Origin: an uncultured Porphyromonadaceae bacterium
GTDB lineage: Bacteria > Bacteroidota > Bacteroidia > Bacteroidales > Coprobacteraceae
Reading direction: 5' to 3'
NCBI GenBank assembly: GCA_900545915.1
Contig: URAV01000020.1
Location: 1-61,277 of the forward strand
DNA: 61,277 nucleotides
Every line of letters starts with the position of its first letter. Position 1 is the stretch's first letter. This document shows positions 53,725 to 61,277 of the stretch, piece by piece. Both the position numbers and the translations under genes were made by a program. The notes under the pieces are model-generated. The model was not told where the DNA came from. It did not search any database and was given only the letters and a program-made list of their open reading frames with translations.

Positions 53725-55146
53725 ATGGAAGAAAATAGAATATCACGTCGGAATTTTGTGAAACAATTGGGTATAATGGGTGTTGCCGTATCGGGAATTG
53801 CATCTGTTTCTGCTGCGTTGCCCGTTAATTCAGAGGATAGAAAAAAAATGTCTTTAAAAAAATGTTCTGTCCCGATATCAGAGGGTTGGGATGTAATTGT
53901 TGTCGGAGGAGGACCTTCTGGATGTACTGCTGCTATTGCCGCAGCAAGGGAAGGAGCGAAGACGCTTTTAATTGAATCTACGGGAATGCTGGGAGGCATG
54001 GGTACTGCCGGATTGATGAATGCTTGGTGTCCTTTTACAGATGGTGAAAAAATAATTTATAACGGATTGGCTGAAAAGGTGATGAGGGCTGCTAAAAAAG
54101 GTGTACCTCACGTCCCGGAAAACAATTATAACTGGTTACCGATAAATACTGAGCAGTTGAAAAGGGTATATGATGAAATGGTTTTGAGTTCGGGAGCTTC
54201 TGTATTGTTATTTACCCAGTTATCTGCTGTGGAAATGAAAAATGATGAAATGATAGATTCGATTATCGTGTCGAATAAAGCCGGATTGACAGCATATAAG
54301 GCAAAAGTATATATTGATTGTACTGGAGATGGAGATATGGCAGCTTGGGCTGGAGCAGATTTTCTGCATGGAGATGAGTCGGAAAAAGTACAGTCTGCAA
54401 CACTCTGTTTTTCTATGGCGAATGTGAATCAGCAAAATTATAATAAAGCTCGCTATACGATAGAGGGTGCTAAACCGCAAAGTCCCATTCATAAGATTTT
54501 GGCTTCGGGTAAATATCCTTTGATTCCTGATTCGCATTTTAATGTAAAGATGTCAGCTCCCTCCTTTTTGATGTTTAATGCAGGGCATATACAGGTGAAT
54601 AGTACCGACCCTCTGGATCTTTCGGACGCAATGATGCGGGGACGGCAGTTAGTGAAACAAATGGATGAAGGTTTACATGAGTTTGCTCCGGAAATTTTCG
54701 GTGATTCTTATCTTTCGGCGACGGGATCGTTATTGGGATTGAGAGAAAGCCGTCGTATTGTGGGTGATTATCTATTTACGATAGATGATTGGCTGGCACG
54801 AAGATCTTTTGATGATGAAATAGGACGGAATTGTTATTATATCGATGTTCATAAAAAGAACAAGAAAAAGCGTTATCCTCGTTATTCCAAAGGGGAATCT
54901 CACGGGATTCCGTATCGTTGCCTTACTCCTAAGAAATTGAAAAATGTTTTGGTAGCAGGTCGTTGTATATCTACAGATGAATATGCTTTTGGCAGTTTGC
55001 GGGTTATGCCGGCTTGTTTGGTGACTGGTGAAGCTGCCGGATTAGCTGGGGCTTTGGCTGCCCGTTCCGTAAAACCGGATGTGCATGAAGTTGATGTAAC
55101 TTTATTGCGGAAACGCTTAAAAGAGGAAGGACAGAATATACGGTAA
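53725..55146 (+). CDS. FAD-dependent oxidoreductase with Tat signal
   Basis: A 473-residue flavoprotein exported folded: the twin-arginine motif SRRNFVK is followed by a hydrophobic stretch (IMGVAVSGIASVSAALP). The FAD-binding GGGPSG is at residues 61-66 (VIVVGGGPSGCTAAIAAAREG), with LLIESTGMLGGMGTAGLM after it, and the C-terminus has the second FAD segment NVLVAGRCISTDEYAFGSLR. It matches the FAD_oxidored family. The reaction is not known; enzymes of this type sit in other carbohydrate loci, where they may oxidise a sugar or an unusual substituent. It lies between the esterase and the second PL8 in the same operon. Confidence 0.87.
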   Translation: MEENRISRRNFVKQLGIMGVAVSGIASVSAALPVNSEDRKKMSLKKCSVPISEGWDVIVVGGGPSGCTAAIAAAREGAKTLLIESTGMLGGMGTAGLMNAWCPFTDGEKIIYNGLAEKVMRAAKKGVPHVPENNYNWLPINTEQLKRVYDEMVLSSGASVLLFTQLSAVEMKNDEMIDSIIVSNKAGLTAYKAKVYIDCTGDGDMAAWAGADFLHGDESEKVQSATLCFSMANVNQQNYNKARYTIEGAKPQSPIHKILASGKYPLIPDSHFNVKMSAPSFLMFNAGHIQVNSTDPLDLSDAMMRGRQLVKQMDEGLHEFAPEIFGDSYLSATGSLLGLRESRRIVGDYLFTIDDWLARRSFDDEIGRNCYYIDVHKKNKKKRYPRYSKGESHGIPYRCLTPKKLKNVLVAGRCISTDEYAFGSLRVMPACLVTGEAAGLAGALAARSVKPDVHEVDVTLLRKRLKEEGQNIR

Positions 55147-55207
55147 TCTGGCATAGAAAATCGAGTTTATAAAATTGTATTATGAGAACTTTTGAAAATT
55201 GATATAA

Positions 55208-57388
55208 ATGGGAGGTTGCCCTTATAAAATATTGTCTATTTTTTTCTTTTTTCTCTTCAATATGGCGTATGCTGAAGATATACAAATTTGTAAGAAGAAT
55301 CTGATAGAATGGCATACGAGTTCATTATATGAAGATGAAAAAATAGTATCTGAGATTATTCGTTTGACAGATAACGGTTCATATATTGATCAGTCTGTTA
55401 AGGAATTGTATCTGAATATTCTTTTACCTTATGATACAGTAGAACATTGGGTTGTTTCGCAGTTACCGGATGGAAGTTGGCCGGATATAAATTATGAAGA
55501 CCGAAGTGCAAGTCTTTGGCTTCCGTCTTTTCATGTAGCTCGTCTTTTTCATTTGGCGAAAAGCTATTGTGCAGTGAAATCTGGTCAGTACCATCAAGAT
55601 AAGGTACTAAAAGCATTTTTATCGGGATTGGGTTATTGGTGTAATTACGAAAATACTTCTACAAATTGGTGGTTTACCGATATCGGAATTAATAAAATGC
55701 TCGGACCTGCATTGTTGATGATGGAAGATTATTTGTCCGAGGATTTAAGAAGTAAGGCACTTGAACAGTTGTGCCGTTCTCATATAGGCAAGACCGGACA
55801 AAATAAAGTTTGGTTAGCAGGAAATGTTGTCTATAAAGCGTTATTTGAGGAAGATAAAACCGAATTGGAGTTGGCTCGAGATGTAATAGTTTCGGAAATA
55901 TATCTAACGATGGGAGATGGGATACAACCCGATTATTCATATCATTTGCATGGCCCTCAGTTACAATTTGGTAATTATGGCCTTGCTTATGCTTTGAGTA
56001 TGACGTACTGGGCCTGTATTTTTCGGGATACAAAATTTTCTTTTACTGAGAAACAGATTGGAATATTGGGAGATTACCTGTTAAAAGGGTTGGAGCGTGT
56101 TATATGGAATGGTAGAATGGATTTTAGCGCTTGCGGTCGTCAGCTATTTAAGAATGTTCAAAGAGGAAAGGCCTTGGCATTGGTACAGGCTTTGTCCGAT
56201 ATTTCTCATGTCGATCGTGAGCGGGCTTGTCAATATAAAAAATCGTACAGTTCTATTCTTGCTGAATCCCAGAATTGTGATTCTTTCGGAACTTATGCTT
56301 TTTATCGGTCGGACATGCTGGTTAGTAAAACTCAAAAAGCTTATATCTCCGTGAGATTTTCTTCTCCTCGTGTCATTGCTACGGAGACAGGTAATAAAGA
56401 GAATCTGAAAGGATATTATTTAGGAGACGGTGTGACGACTTTAATGCGAGATGGGAAAGAATATGAGAATATATTTCCGGTTTGGGATTGGCGTCTCTTG
56501 CCCGGTATAACCGTACCTGTAAATTATGGGAATTTACCTTTATTAGGATGGAAAGGGTATCGTAATGGGAATGCGTTTTCCGGCGTGATAGCTGATGGAG
56601 AAAACGGTATTGCTGCTTTTTCTCTCGATCGTGACGGAGTAACGGGGAAAAAGGGGTATTTTTTGTTCGGAGATTTATTTGTATGTTTGGGAAATGGTTT
56701 AAGTAGCTCCAAAGGTGATTCTTTACAGACAACGATAAACCAAACATATTATGCCGGTAATTGTACCATAAACTTTGAAGGGAAAACATCTGTTCTGAAA
56801 AATGATATTTTTGAGTTGCCTCCAGAAAGTAGCTGTCGGGTTAGTCATGGTGGCTGGGATTATTGTATTCTTCCAGGACAAAAAGGACGTATTTTTGTAA
56901 AAAAGAGTTTTGGTAATTGGCATGAAATAGCTGCATTTTACGGCATGTCCGGACAATCTGCAAAAATATTTACTTGTGTTTTAGATAATCATCAGGGATG
57001 TTATGCTTACATGGTAACACCTTCCGATAAAAGTAGTCGGAAAGCATTTTCGTCAGTGGATATTTTAAGCCGGACCGAAGAGTGCCAAGCTGTAAAACAA
57101 AAAAACAATAATCTCATATCAGCTATATTTTATAAACCGGGTTTGCTTCATCTCGATGCTTATTGCGATTTTATTGCAGTAACTCCGGCATTATTTATAC
57201 TCCGGCCTTATAAAGATGGTTGGAAAATAACGATGTCCGATCCTACGCAGCAATTAAAAGCAATAGTTTTTGAAATTTCCGGAAAGTATTCAGGCGGAGT
57301 TTATATCCCAAAGGAAAACCGTACTCGTTTTACTGTTGGCTGTCCTCAAGGTAAATATGCAGGTTCAGGAGTCTCTATTACGTTATAG
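55208..57388 (+). CDS. Second PL8 family lyase, chondroitin AC/hyaluronate lyase-like
   Basis: A second polysaccharide lyase, 726 residues, with signal peptide (ILSIFFFFLFNMAYA). The catalytic residues fit PL8: N199 (TGQNKVWLAG), H248 and Y257 nine residues apart (YHLHGPQLQFGNYG), and R311 (SACGRQLFK); the second Arg of the RxxxR pair appears as Lys315. The DYSYHLHGPQLQFGNYG stretch looks like chondroitin AC lyases. It lacks the C-terminal sorting-like tail of the first PL8, so it may stay in the periplasm and finish oligosaccharides there, while the other cuts polymer outside; that division is inferred. Last gene of the PUL, followed by repeat copy E. Confidence 0.9.
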   Translation: MGGCPYKILSIFFFFLFNMAYAEDIQICKKNLIEWHTSSLYEDEKIVSEIIRLTDNGSYIDQSVKELYLNILLPYDTVEHWVVSQLPDGSWPDINYEDRSASLWLPSFHVARLFHLAKSYCAVKSGQYHQDKVLKAFLSGLGYWCNYENTSTNWWFTDIGINKMLGPALLMMEDYLSEDLRSKALEQLCRSHIGKTGQNKVWLAGNVVYKALFEEDKTELELARDVIVSEIYLTMGDGIQPDYSYHLHGPQLQFGNYGLAYALSMTYWACIFRDTKFSFTEKQIGILGDYLLKGLERVIWNGRMDFSACGRQLFKNVQRGKALALVQALSDISHVDRERACQYKKSYSSILAESQNCDSFGTYAFYRSDMLVSKTQKAYISVRFSSPRVIATETGNKENLKGYYLGDGVTTLMRDGKEYENIFPVWDWRLLPGITVPVNYGNLPLLGWKGYRNGNAFSGVIADGENGIAAFSLDRDGVTGKKGYFLFGDLFVCLGNGLSSSKGDSLQTTINQTYYAGNCTINFEGKTSVLKNDIFELPPESSCRVSHGGWDYCILPGQKGRIFVKKSFGNWHEIAAFYGMSGQSAKIFTCVLDNHQGCYAYMVTPSDKSSRKAFSSVDILSRTEECQAVKQKNNNLISAIFYKPGLLHLDAYCDFIAVTPALFILRPYKDGWKITMSDPTQQLKAIVFEISGKYSGGVYIPKENRTRFTVGCPQGKYAGSGVSITL

Positions 57389-57404
57389 TTATGGATATAA
57401 GAAA

Positions 57405-57478
57405 AAGAGTCTGTCGTCTAAATTTCTAGTAAAGAAATTCTCAAAGTTGATGAGAGTAAATTTAACAAGCTGTCCCTA
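57405..57478. repeat. MITE-like element, copy E (short)
   Basis: About 75 bp with the same ends as the other copies. In reverse complement it reads AGCTTGTTAAATTTACTC, then TTTGAGAATTTCTTTAC, matching the left half of copy C, followed by a short AAATTTAGACGAC end. It looks like an internally deleted derivative, in the gap between the second PL8 and the acyl-CoA ligase terminator. Confidence 0.7.
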
Positions 57479-57487
57479 TCATATTTG

Positions 57488-57536
57488 AAAAATCCTTTTG
57501 TCTGTTCTTCTGTTAAGAATAGGCAGACAAAAGGAT
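57488..57536 (-). terminator. Terminator after acyl-CoA ligase
   Basis: ATCCTTTTGTCTG (57492-57504) pairs perfectly with CAGACAAAAGGAT (57524-57536); on the reverse strand it is followed by TTTTT. It lies 34 bases after the acyl-CoA ligase stop. Confidence 0.8.
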
Positions 57537-57569
57537 ATCATCAAATTATAGGTAGATGGAAAAGCTTTT

Positions 57570-59222
57570 TCAGTCGGGAGTAATACCTTGTTTCTTTAAT
57601 AGTTCGAGTCCCAAATCTTTTAATTTATATTTTTGTATTTTTCCGCTACCTGTTAATGGGAATTGATCTATAAAGAAGATATATTTAGGTATTTTATGTC
57701 GTGAAATTTTCCCTTTACAGAAGTCTTTTACATCGCAGTCATGCAGGCTTTCGCCCTCTTTCAGTATAATGAACGCTCCGACTTCTTCTCCGTATTTCTT
57801 TGAGGGTACGGCAGCAACTTGTACGTCTTTGATCTGTGGGATCTGATACAAGAATTCTTCAATTTCGCGTGGATATATATTCTCCCCGCCTCGAATAATC
57901 ATATCTTTGATGCGTCCGGTAATTTTATAATTACCTTCCGGTGTTTTTATTCCCAGATCTCCGGAATGCAGGAATCCGTTTTTATCGATAATGGCAGCTG
58001 TGGCCTCCGGCATTTTGTAATATCCTTTCATGATATTGTATCCTCGACAACACATTTCCCCTTGTACTCCTACCGGGCATTCTTCAAGGGTTTCCGGATC
58101 TATTACACGCACTTCTACTCCGGGAAGATCGCTTCCTACTGTCGATGCTCTGACTTCGACCGGATCATCGACCTTACTTTGAGTCATGCCCGGCGATGTT
58201 TCTGTCAGTCCGTAAACACTTGTGATTTCTTTCATATACATTTTGTCCATTACTTCCCGCATAAGCCATTCGGGACACAGAGATCCTGCCATAATTCCCG
58301 TGCGCAGAGATGAAAGGTCGAACATGCTGAACATCGGGTGATTCAACTCGGCAATAAACATTGTCGGGACACCGTATAGCGCAGTGCATCGTTCTTTATG
58401 AACCGAGGCCAGTACTATAAGCGGATCGAATCGTTCAAGCATTACGGCACACCCCCCGTTGGTGACGATGGCCATAATACCTAGTACGATGCCGAAACAG
58501 TGGAAAAGAGGTACGGGAAGGCATACCCGGTCGTTTTCAGTAAATTTCATGCATTGTCCTATACAATATCCGTTGTTCGTGATATTGTGGTGAGTAAGCA
58601 TTACTCCTTTGGGGAAACCTGTAGTCCCCGAAGTATATTGCATATTTACTACATCATAACAGTTGAATTTCTGTTTTTGGGCTTCCAATTTTTCATCGGT
58701 TATGGTATTTCCCAATAAAAGAAGTTCTGCTGTATTGTACATGCCCCGATGTTTCTCCTGTCCGATATAAACGACATTGCGCATATAGGGGAACTTATTA
58801 CTTTTCAAATGTCCCCGTTGTGAGGTTTTCAATTCGGGGAGCATTGTATAAGTCATGTCGATGTAATCGCTGTCGAATGTACCATTGGAAATGCATAATG
58901 TGTGAATATCGGCATTTTCTACCAGATATTCCAGCTCATGTTGTTTGTAGTTCGTATTTACAGTAACCAGAATTGCTCCGATTTTGGCAGATGCAAACAG
59001 AAATGTGAGCCAATCGGGTACGTTCGTTGCCCAAATACCGACTTTAGAGTCTTTTTCAACTCCTATAGCCATCATCCCTTTGGCAAGATTATTTACACGT
59101 TTGTTGAATTCCGAGTAAGTAAAACGCAAATCTCGGTCCGAGTAAACGATAAATTCTTTATCAGGTGTTTTTTCTGCCCAATATTCGAGAAAATCCCCTA
59201 ATGTTTTTTCAAATAATTGCAT
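57570..59222 (-). CDS. AMP-binding acyl-CoA synthetase
   Basis: Adenylate-forming ligase of 550 residues activating a fatty or other carboxylic acid to its CoA thioester. Motifs are YTSGTTGFPKGVMLTH (P-loop), YGLTETSPGM, HSGDLG, GGENIYPREIEEFL and the catalytic Lys near the C-terminus (LTGSGKIQKYKL). Membrane segments are absent, so it is cytosolic. It is 21 bases downstream of an XRE-cupin regulator gene in the same operon, which suggests the regulator senses a substrate or product. Chain length is unknown. Confidence 0.92.
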   Translation of the reverse strand: MQLFEKTLGDFLEYWAEKTPDKEFIVYSDRDLRFTYSEFNKRVNNLAKGMMAIGVEKDSKVGIWATNVPDWLTFLFASAKIGAILVTVNTNYKQHELEYLVENADIHTLCISNGTFDSDYIDMTYTMLPELKTSQRGHLKSNKFPYMRNVVYIGQEKHRGMYNTAELLLLGNTITDEKLEAQKQKFNCYDVVNMQYTSGTTGFPKGVMLTHHNITNNGYCIGQCMKFTENDRVCLPVPLFHCFGIVLGIMAIVTNGGCAVMLERFDPLIVLASVHKERCTALYGVPTMFIAELNHPMFSMFDLSSLRTGIMAGSLCPEWLMREVMDKMYMKEITSVYGLTETSPGMTQSKVDDPVEVRASTVGSDLPGVEVRVIDPETLEECPVGVQGEMCCRGYNIMKGYYKMPEATAAIIDKNGFLHSGDLGIKTPEGNYKITGRIKDMIIRGGENIYPREIEEFLYQIPQIKDVQVAAVPSKKYGEEVGAFIILKEGESLHDCDVKDFCKGKISRHKIPKYIFFIDQFPLTGSGKIQKYKLKDLGLELLKKQGITPD

Positions 59223-59243
59223 AGTCTGAAATTTTAGCGGTTT

Positions 59244-59819
59244 TTAGGCAGGAACATAAACTACAGCGAGAATACTGGCTGTTTGGTTATTATAAGCATG
59301 TACGTGATGAGGCACGATAGAGTCGTAATAAATGCTATCACCTTTTTTCAGAACGTATGTTTCGTTACCGTAATTGATTTCTATTTCTCCATCTGTAACC
59401 ATGATGAATTCCTCTCCTTCATGTGAAGACATTTCATATTCGTTTGTCGGGGCTGGAGCTATGTTTATAAAAAAAGGCTCCATGTGGCGGTTCGATTTCG
59501 ATTTTGACAAAGAATAATATTCCATGTGTCTGGATGCATTCGGAGTATTTGTTGAGAAACTGATGCTTTTTTCCTCTTGCATATTTCGACATATTACAGG
59601 ACCAAGCTCTTCCTGATCATCAAGGAATGTTCCTAACCGTATTCCCATAGCCCGGGCTATTTTTAGCAACGGGGCAAGTGCCGGTAAGTCGATATTGTCT
59701 TCTATTCGGGCAACCTGTTCTTCGCTTAATCCGGCTTGATCGGCTACCTCTTTACGGCTCATATTTTTATTTTCCCGAATCGTTTGTATTTTATAGCCAA
59801 CGGTCTTGTTATTTTTCAT
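59244..59819 (-). CDS. XRE-type regulator with cupin sensor domain
   Basis: DNA-binding regulator of 191 residues: a helix-turn-helix (IRENKNMSRKEVADQAGLSEEQVARIED, residues about 14-41) and a C-terminal cupin (SSHEGEEFIMVTDGEIEINYG, IYYDSIVPHHVHAYN), the small-molecule sensor of this family. The regulator lies immediately upstream of, and in operon with, the acyl-CoA ligase, which it probably controls together with itself. A -7 element at 59881-59889 is the likely promoter. Confidence 0.92.
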   Translation of the reverse strand: MKNNKTVGYKIQTIRENKNMSRKEVADQAGLSEEQVARIEDNIDLPALAPLLKIARAMGIRLGTFLDDQEELGPVICRNMQEEKSISFSTNTPNASRHMEYYSLSKSKSNRHMEPFFINIAPAPTNEYEMSSHEGEEFIMVTDGEIEINYGNETYVLKKGDSIYYDSIVPHHVHAYNNQTASILAVVYVPA

Positions 59820-59880
59820 AACTCACTATTATATTGTATGTTTTTATGATGTAATTTGCAATAATATGAAATAATTATTG

Positions 59881-59889
59881 GCAAAAATA
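59881..59889 (-). promoter_or_regulatory. Bacteroidetes -7 element of XRE-ligase operon
   Basis: TATTTTTGC on the reverse strand, an exact TAnnTTTGY, about 60 bases upstream of the regulator ATG. Confidence 0.45.
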
Positions 59890-60016
59890 AGAAAAACTTT
59901 AATTTGAGTGAAAGAATATACGGAATTTTTCCTAAATAAATTACTGAAAATCGTTTTATCGAGTTTTTTATTTTTCGGATTTGATGTTTGGAAAATATGA
60001 TTACCGATATTTTATA

Positions 60017-60047
60017 TTGAAATTAATTAAGTAAGTAGTATATTTGT
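60017..60047 (+). promoter_or_regulatory. Bacteroidetes promoter of lipoprotein-PepSY operon
   Basis: TTG (60017-60019), 19 bases, then TATATTTGT (60039-60047): both -33 and -7 elements at the usual spacing, about 60 bases before the ATG at 60110. Confidence 0.7.
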
Positions 60048-60109
60048 AGTGTATAAATATTTATTATGCAGAAATAAATCAAAACTCATTCTGATAAATA
60101 AAAAATAAA

Positions 60110-60637
60110 ATGAAAGTAGTAAATTTATGTGTATCATTATTGGTACTCTCTTTTATCGTAGCGTGTCAGCCCAAAACGACATCTTCTGATCAATTGGCAG
60201 ACGAAGTATATCAGGTAGATAGTCTGTTGTTTTTGCAAGATTCTTTGATCGGTGACACAGTAGAACTGGAAGGTTTTTGTATCGATGTTTGCGGACATGG
60301 AGGTTCTCATATTACTTTGATGGGAAGCGATACGACTCAGATTGTCAATGTCGAGGCCGGGTCTCAGATCGGTTCGTTCAGCAACGACCTGAGAAATAAT
60401 AATGTTCGTGTAAAGGTCGTTATTAATGAACAACGAGTGGATGAAGCTTTTCTTTCTGACTGGGAACACCGTTTAGATGAAAGTTTGAAGACTCCGCAAG
60501 GTAATCCGGAAGCTGTAGCAATGTTGAAACAGCAAATTGCTGAAATTCGGGCAGCAATAGCGGAACGTACCGAAAAAGAAAATAAGAATTATTATAGTCA
60601 ATATCATATCGTTGCTTCAGAATATGCCGTCCAATAA
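60110..60637 (+). CDS. Hypothetical lipoprotein, OB-fold-like
   Basis: A 175-residue predicted lipoprotein (signal LCVSLLVLSFIVACQP, lipidated Cys near residue 19). The body (GDTVELEGFCIDVCGHGGSH, ITLMGSDTTQIVNVEAGSQ, VRVKVVINEQRVDEAFL) reads as a small beta-barrel of the OB type with two close cysteines (CIDVCGHGG) that could bind a metal or form a disulfide, then a charged helical C-terminus. I do not recognise a named family. Its end overlaps the next gene by 14 bases, so they are coupled and may work together at the membrane. Confidence 0.75.
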   Translation: MKVVNLCVSLLVLSFIVACQPKTTSSDQLADEVYQVDSLLFLQDSLIGDTVELEGFCIDVCGHGGSHITLMGSDTTQIVNVEAGSQIGSFSNDLRNNNVRVKVVINEQRVDEAFLSDWEHRLDESLKTPQGNPEAVAMLKQQIAEIRAAIAERTEKENKNYYSQYHIVASEYAVQ

Positions 60638-61202
60638 TTTTTCTGCTAAGATGCGCAAATGGTTTCGGATCATTCATCGGGATCTTTCCTTTATTTTTGC
60701 CGGGATAATAATTGTTTATGCGGTTTCGGGTATTGCATTGAACCATAAACGTGATTTTAATTCGGATTATCGGATTTCTCGTTCTGAAATTATGTTGAAA
60801 GGCGATTTTCCGAAACAGGAAAAAGTGTCGAAAGAAGAGACTTTGGTTTTACTTAAGCAAATCGGTGAAGAGAATGCTTATATGAAACACTATTATTTCG
60901 GAGATCAGCAGATGAAAGTCTTTTTGAAAGGAGGTTCTTCTTTAGAAGTCGATATGAATACCGGTAAAGCTTTATATGAGTCGGTAAAAAAACGTCCGGT
61001 ATTGAGTGCTTTCAATCGTTTGCATTATAATCCGATGCGTTGGTGGACATGGTTCTCCGATGTGTTTGCCGTGTCTCTGATTATTATAACGATTACCGGA
61101 TTGTTTATGAATAAAGGAAATAAGGGAATTATCGGTCGGGGAGGAATCGAATTTATAATAGGGATTTTGATTCCCGTTTTGTTCCTGATTTATTTAAGCT
61201 GA
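60624..61202 (+). CDS. PepSY-associated membrane protein
   Basis: An inner-membrane protein of 192 residues with PepSY_TM-type layout: a short N-terminus (MRKWFRIIHRDLSFIFAGII), a first transmembrane helix, a soluble PepSY-like segment of about 95 residues (KQEKVSKEETLVLLKQIG, DMNTGKALYESVKK), then FNRLHYNPMRWWTWFSDVFAVSL and two helices at the end. The start at 60624 overlaps the preceding lipoprotein gene; ATG 60651 is an alternative. Such proteins are found with iron-uptake and redox membrane functions; the role here is not known. Confidence 0.85.
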   Translation: MPSNNFSAKMRKWFRIIHRDLSFIFAGIIIVYAVSGIALNHKRDFNSDYRISRSEIMLKGDFPKQEKVSKEETLVLLKQIGEENAYMKHYYFGDQQMKVFLKGGSSLEVDMNTGKALYESVKKRPVLSAFNRLHYNPMRWWTWFSDVFAVSLIIITITGLFMNKGNKGIIGRGGIEFIIGILIPVLFLIYLS

Positions 61203-61220
61203 TATAGACTTGGTATTATA

Positions 61221-61257
61221 AAAAAGGGGCTGTCCAAAAAGTCGGACAGCCCCTTTT
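61221..61257 (+). terminator. Terminator after PepSY protein gene
   Basis: GGGGCTGTCC (61226-61235) pairs perfectly with GGACAGCCCC (61244-61253), preceded by AAAAA and followed by TTTT, 24 bases after the stop. Confidence 0.9.
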
Positions 61258-61277
61258 GCTATTGTTTATTTCGGTAA

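Noticed and set aside
55195..55216. GGGAGG near the second PL8 start as a ribosome site
   Set aside because: It is inside the coding sequence, after the ATG, and the Bacteroidales genes here do not use Shine-Dalgarno sites.
36791..57388. A chondroitin- or heparin-sulfate degradation locus
   Set aside because: Two PL8 and GH88 would fit, but no sulfatase or maturation gene is found anywhere in the locus.

Overview
The window is two organisms joined head to tail. Bases 1 to about 6,420 come from a GC-rich Gram-positive, probably a Clostridia-like Firmicute: Shine-Dalgarno sequences of the AGGAGG type, TTGACA-N17-TACAAT-type promoters, and G/C at most third codon positions. From about 6,440 to the end the DNA is AT-rich Bacteroidales (class Bacteroidia): no Shine-Dalgarno sequences, TAnnTTTG promoters, SusC/SusD genes, a hybrid two-component regulator and DUF4954. 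The switch falls inside one gene, rplA, at the conserved L1 motif GPKGLMPNP. Gene order (rplK-rplA | rplJ-rplL-rpoB-rpoC) is continuous across it, so it is most simply an assembly or library chimera joined at a shared conserved stretch.

Firmicute part: the 5' end of an aconitase gene and a phosphoglucomutase/phosphomannomutase on the minus strand; then on the plus strand rubrerythrin, tRNA-Gly(CCC), tuf, rpmG, secE, nusG, rplK and the front of rplA.

Bacteroidales part, 6.4-36.6 kb, is mostly housekeeping: the rest of rplA, rplJ, rplL, rpoB, rpoC and a strong terminator; then, mostly on the minus strand, DUF2023-flavodoxin, a CDF exporter with an NRAMP importer, trpS, a GH2 glycosidase with a malectin domain, an inositol-phosphatase-like enzyme, an Lrp regulator, an M20 amidohydrolase, a znuA-znuC pair without a permease gene (plus strand), and hflX-DUF4954-thioesterase-dprA and yaaA-acetyltransferase operons.

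36.8-57.4 kb is a complete polysaccharide utilization locus on the plus strand: a hybrid two-component system (HTCS), two small secreted carbohydrate-binding-type proteins, a GH88 unsaturated glucuronyl hydrolase, SusC, SusD, a DUF5017 lipoprotein, a PL8 lyase, an SGNH acetylesterase, a Tat-type FAD oxidoreductase and a second PL8 lyase. Eliminases make unsaturated uronosyl ends, GH88 removes them, and the esterase would clear acetyl groups; no sulfatase is present. This fits a non-sulfated, acetylated uronic-acid polymer (hyaluronan- or xanthan-like), but the substrate is inferred. The HTCS has Glu at the receiver phosphoacceptor position and other damaged signalling motifs, the most interesting biological point here.

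The end holds an acyl-CoA ligase with an XRE-cupin regulator, and a lipoprotein with a PepSY-type membrane protein. A family of short (70-180 bp) inverted-repeat elements with GCTTGTCTAAATTTT-like ends, resembling MITEs, occurs in at least four intergenic sites of the Bacteroidales part. The only gene-free stretch over 300 bases is 21,879-22,474; it holds the trpS promoter, one full element, a hairpin and a degenerate element. No CRISPR array, prophage or transposase gene was seen.
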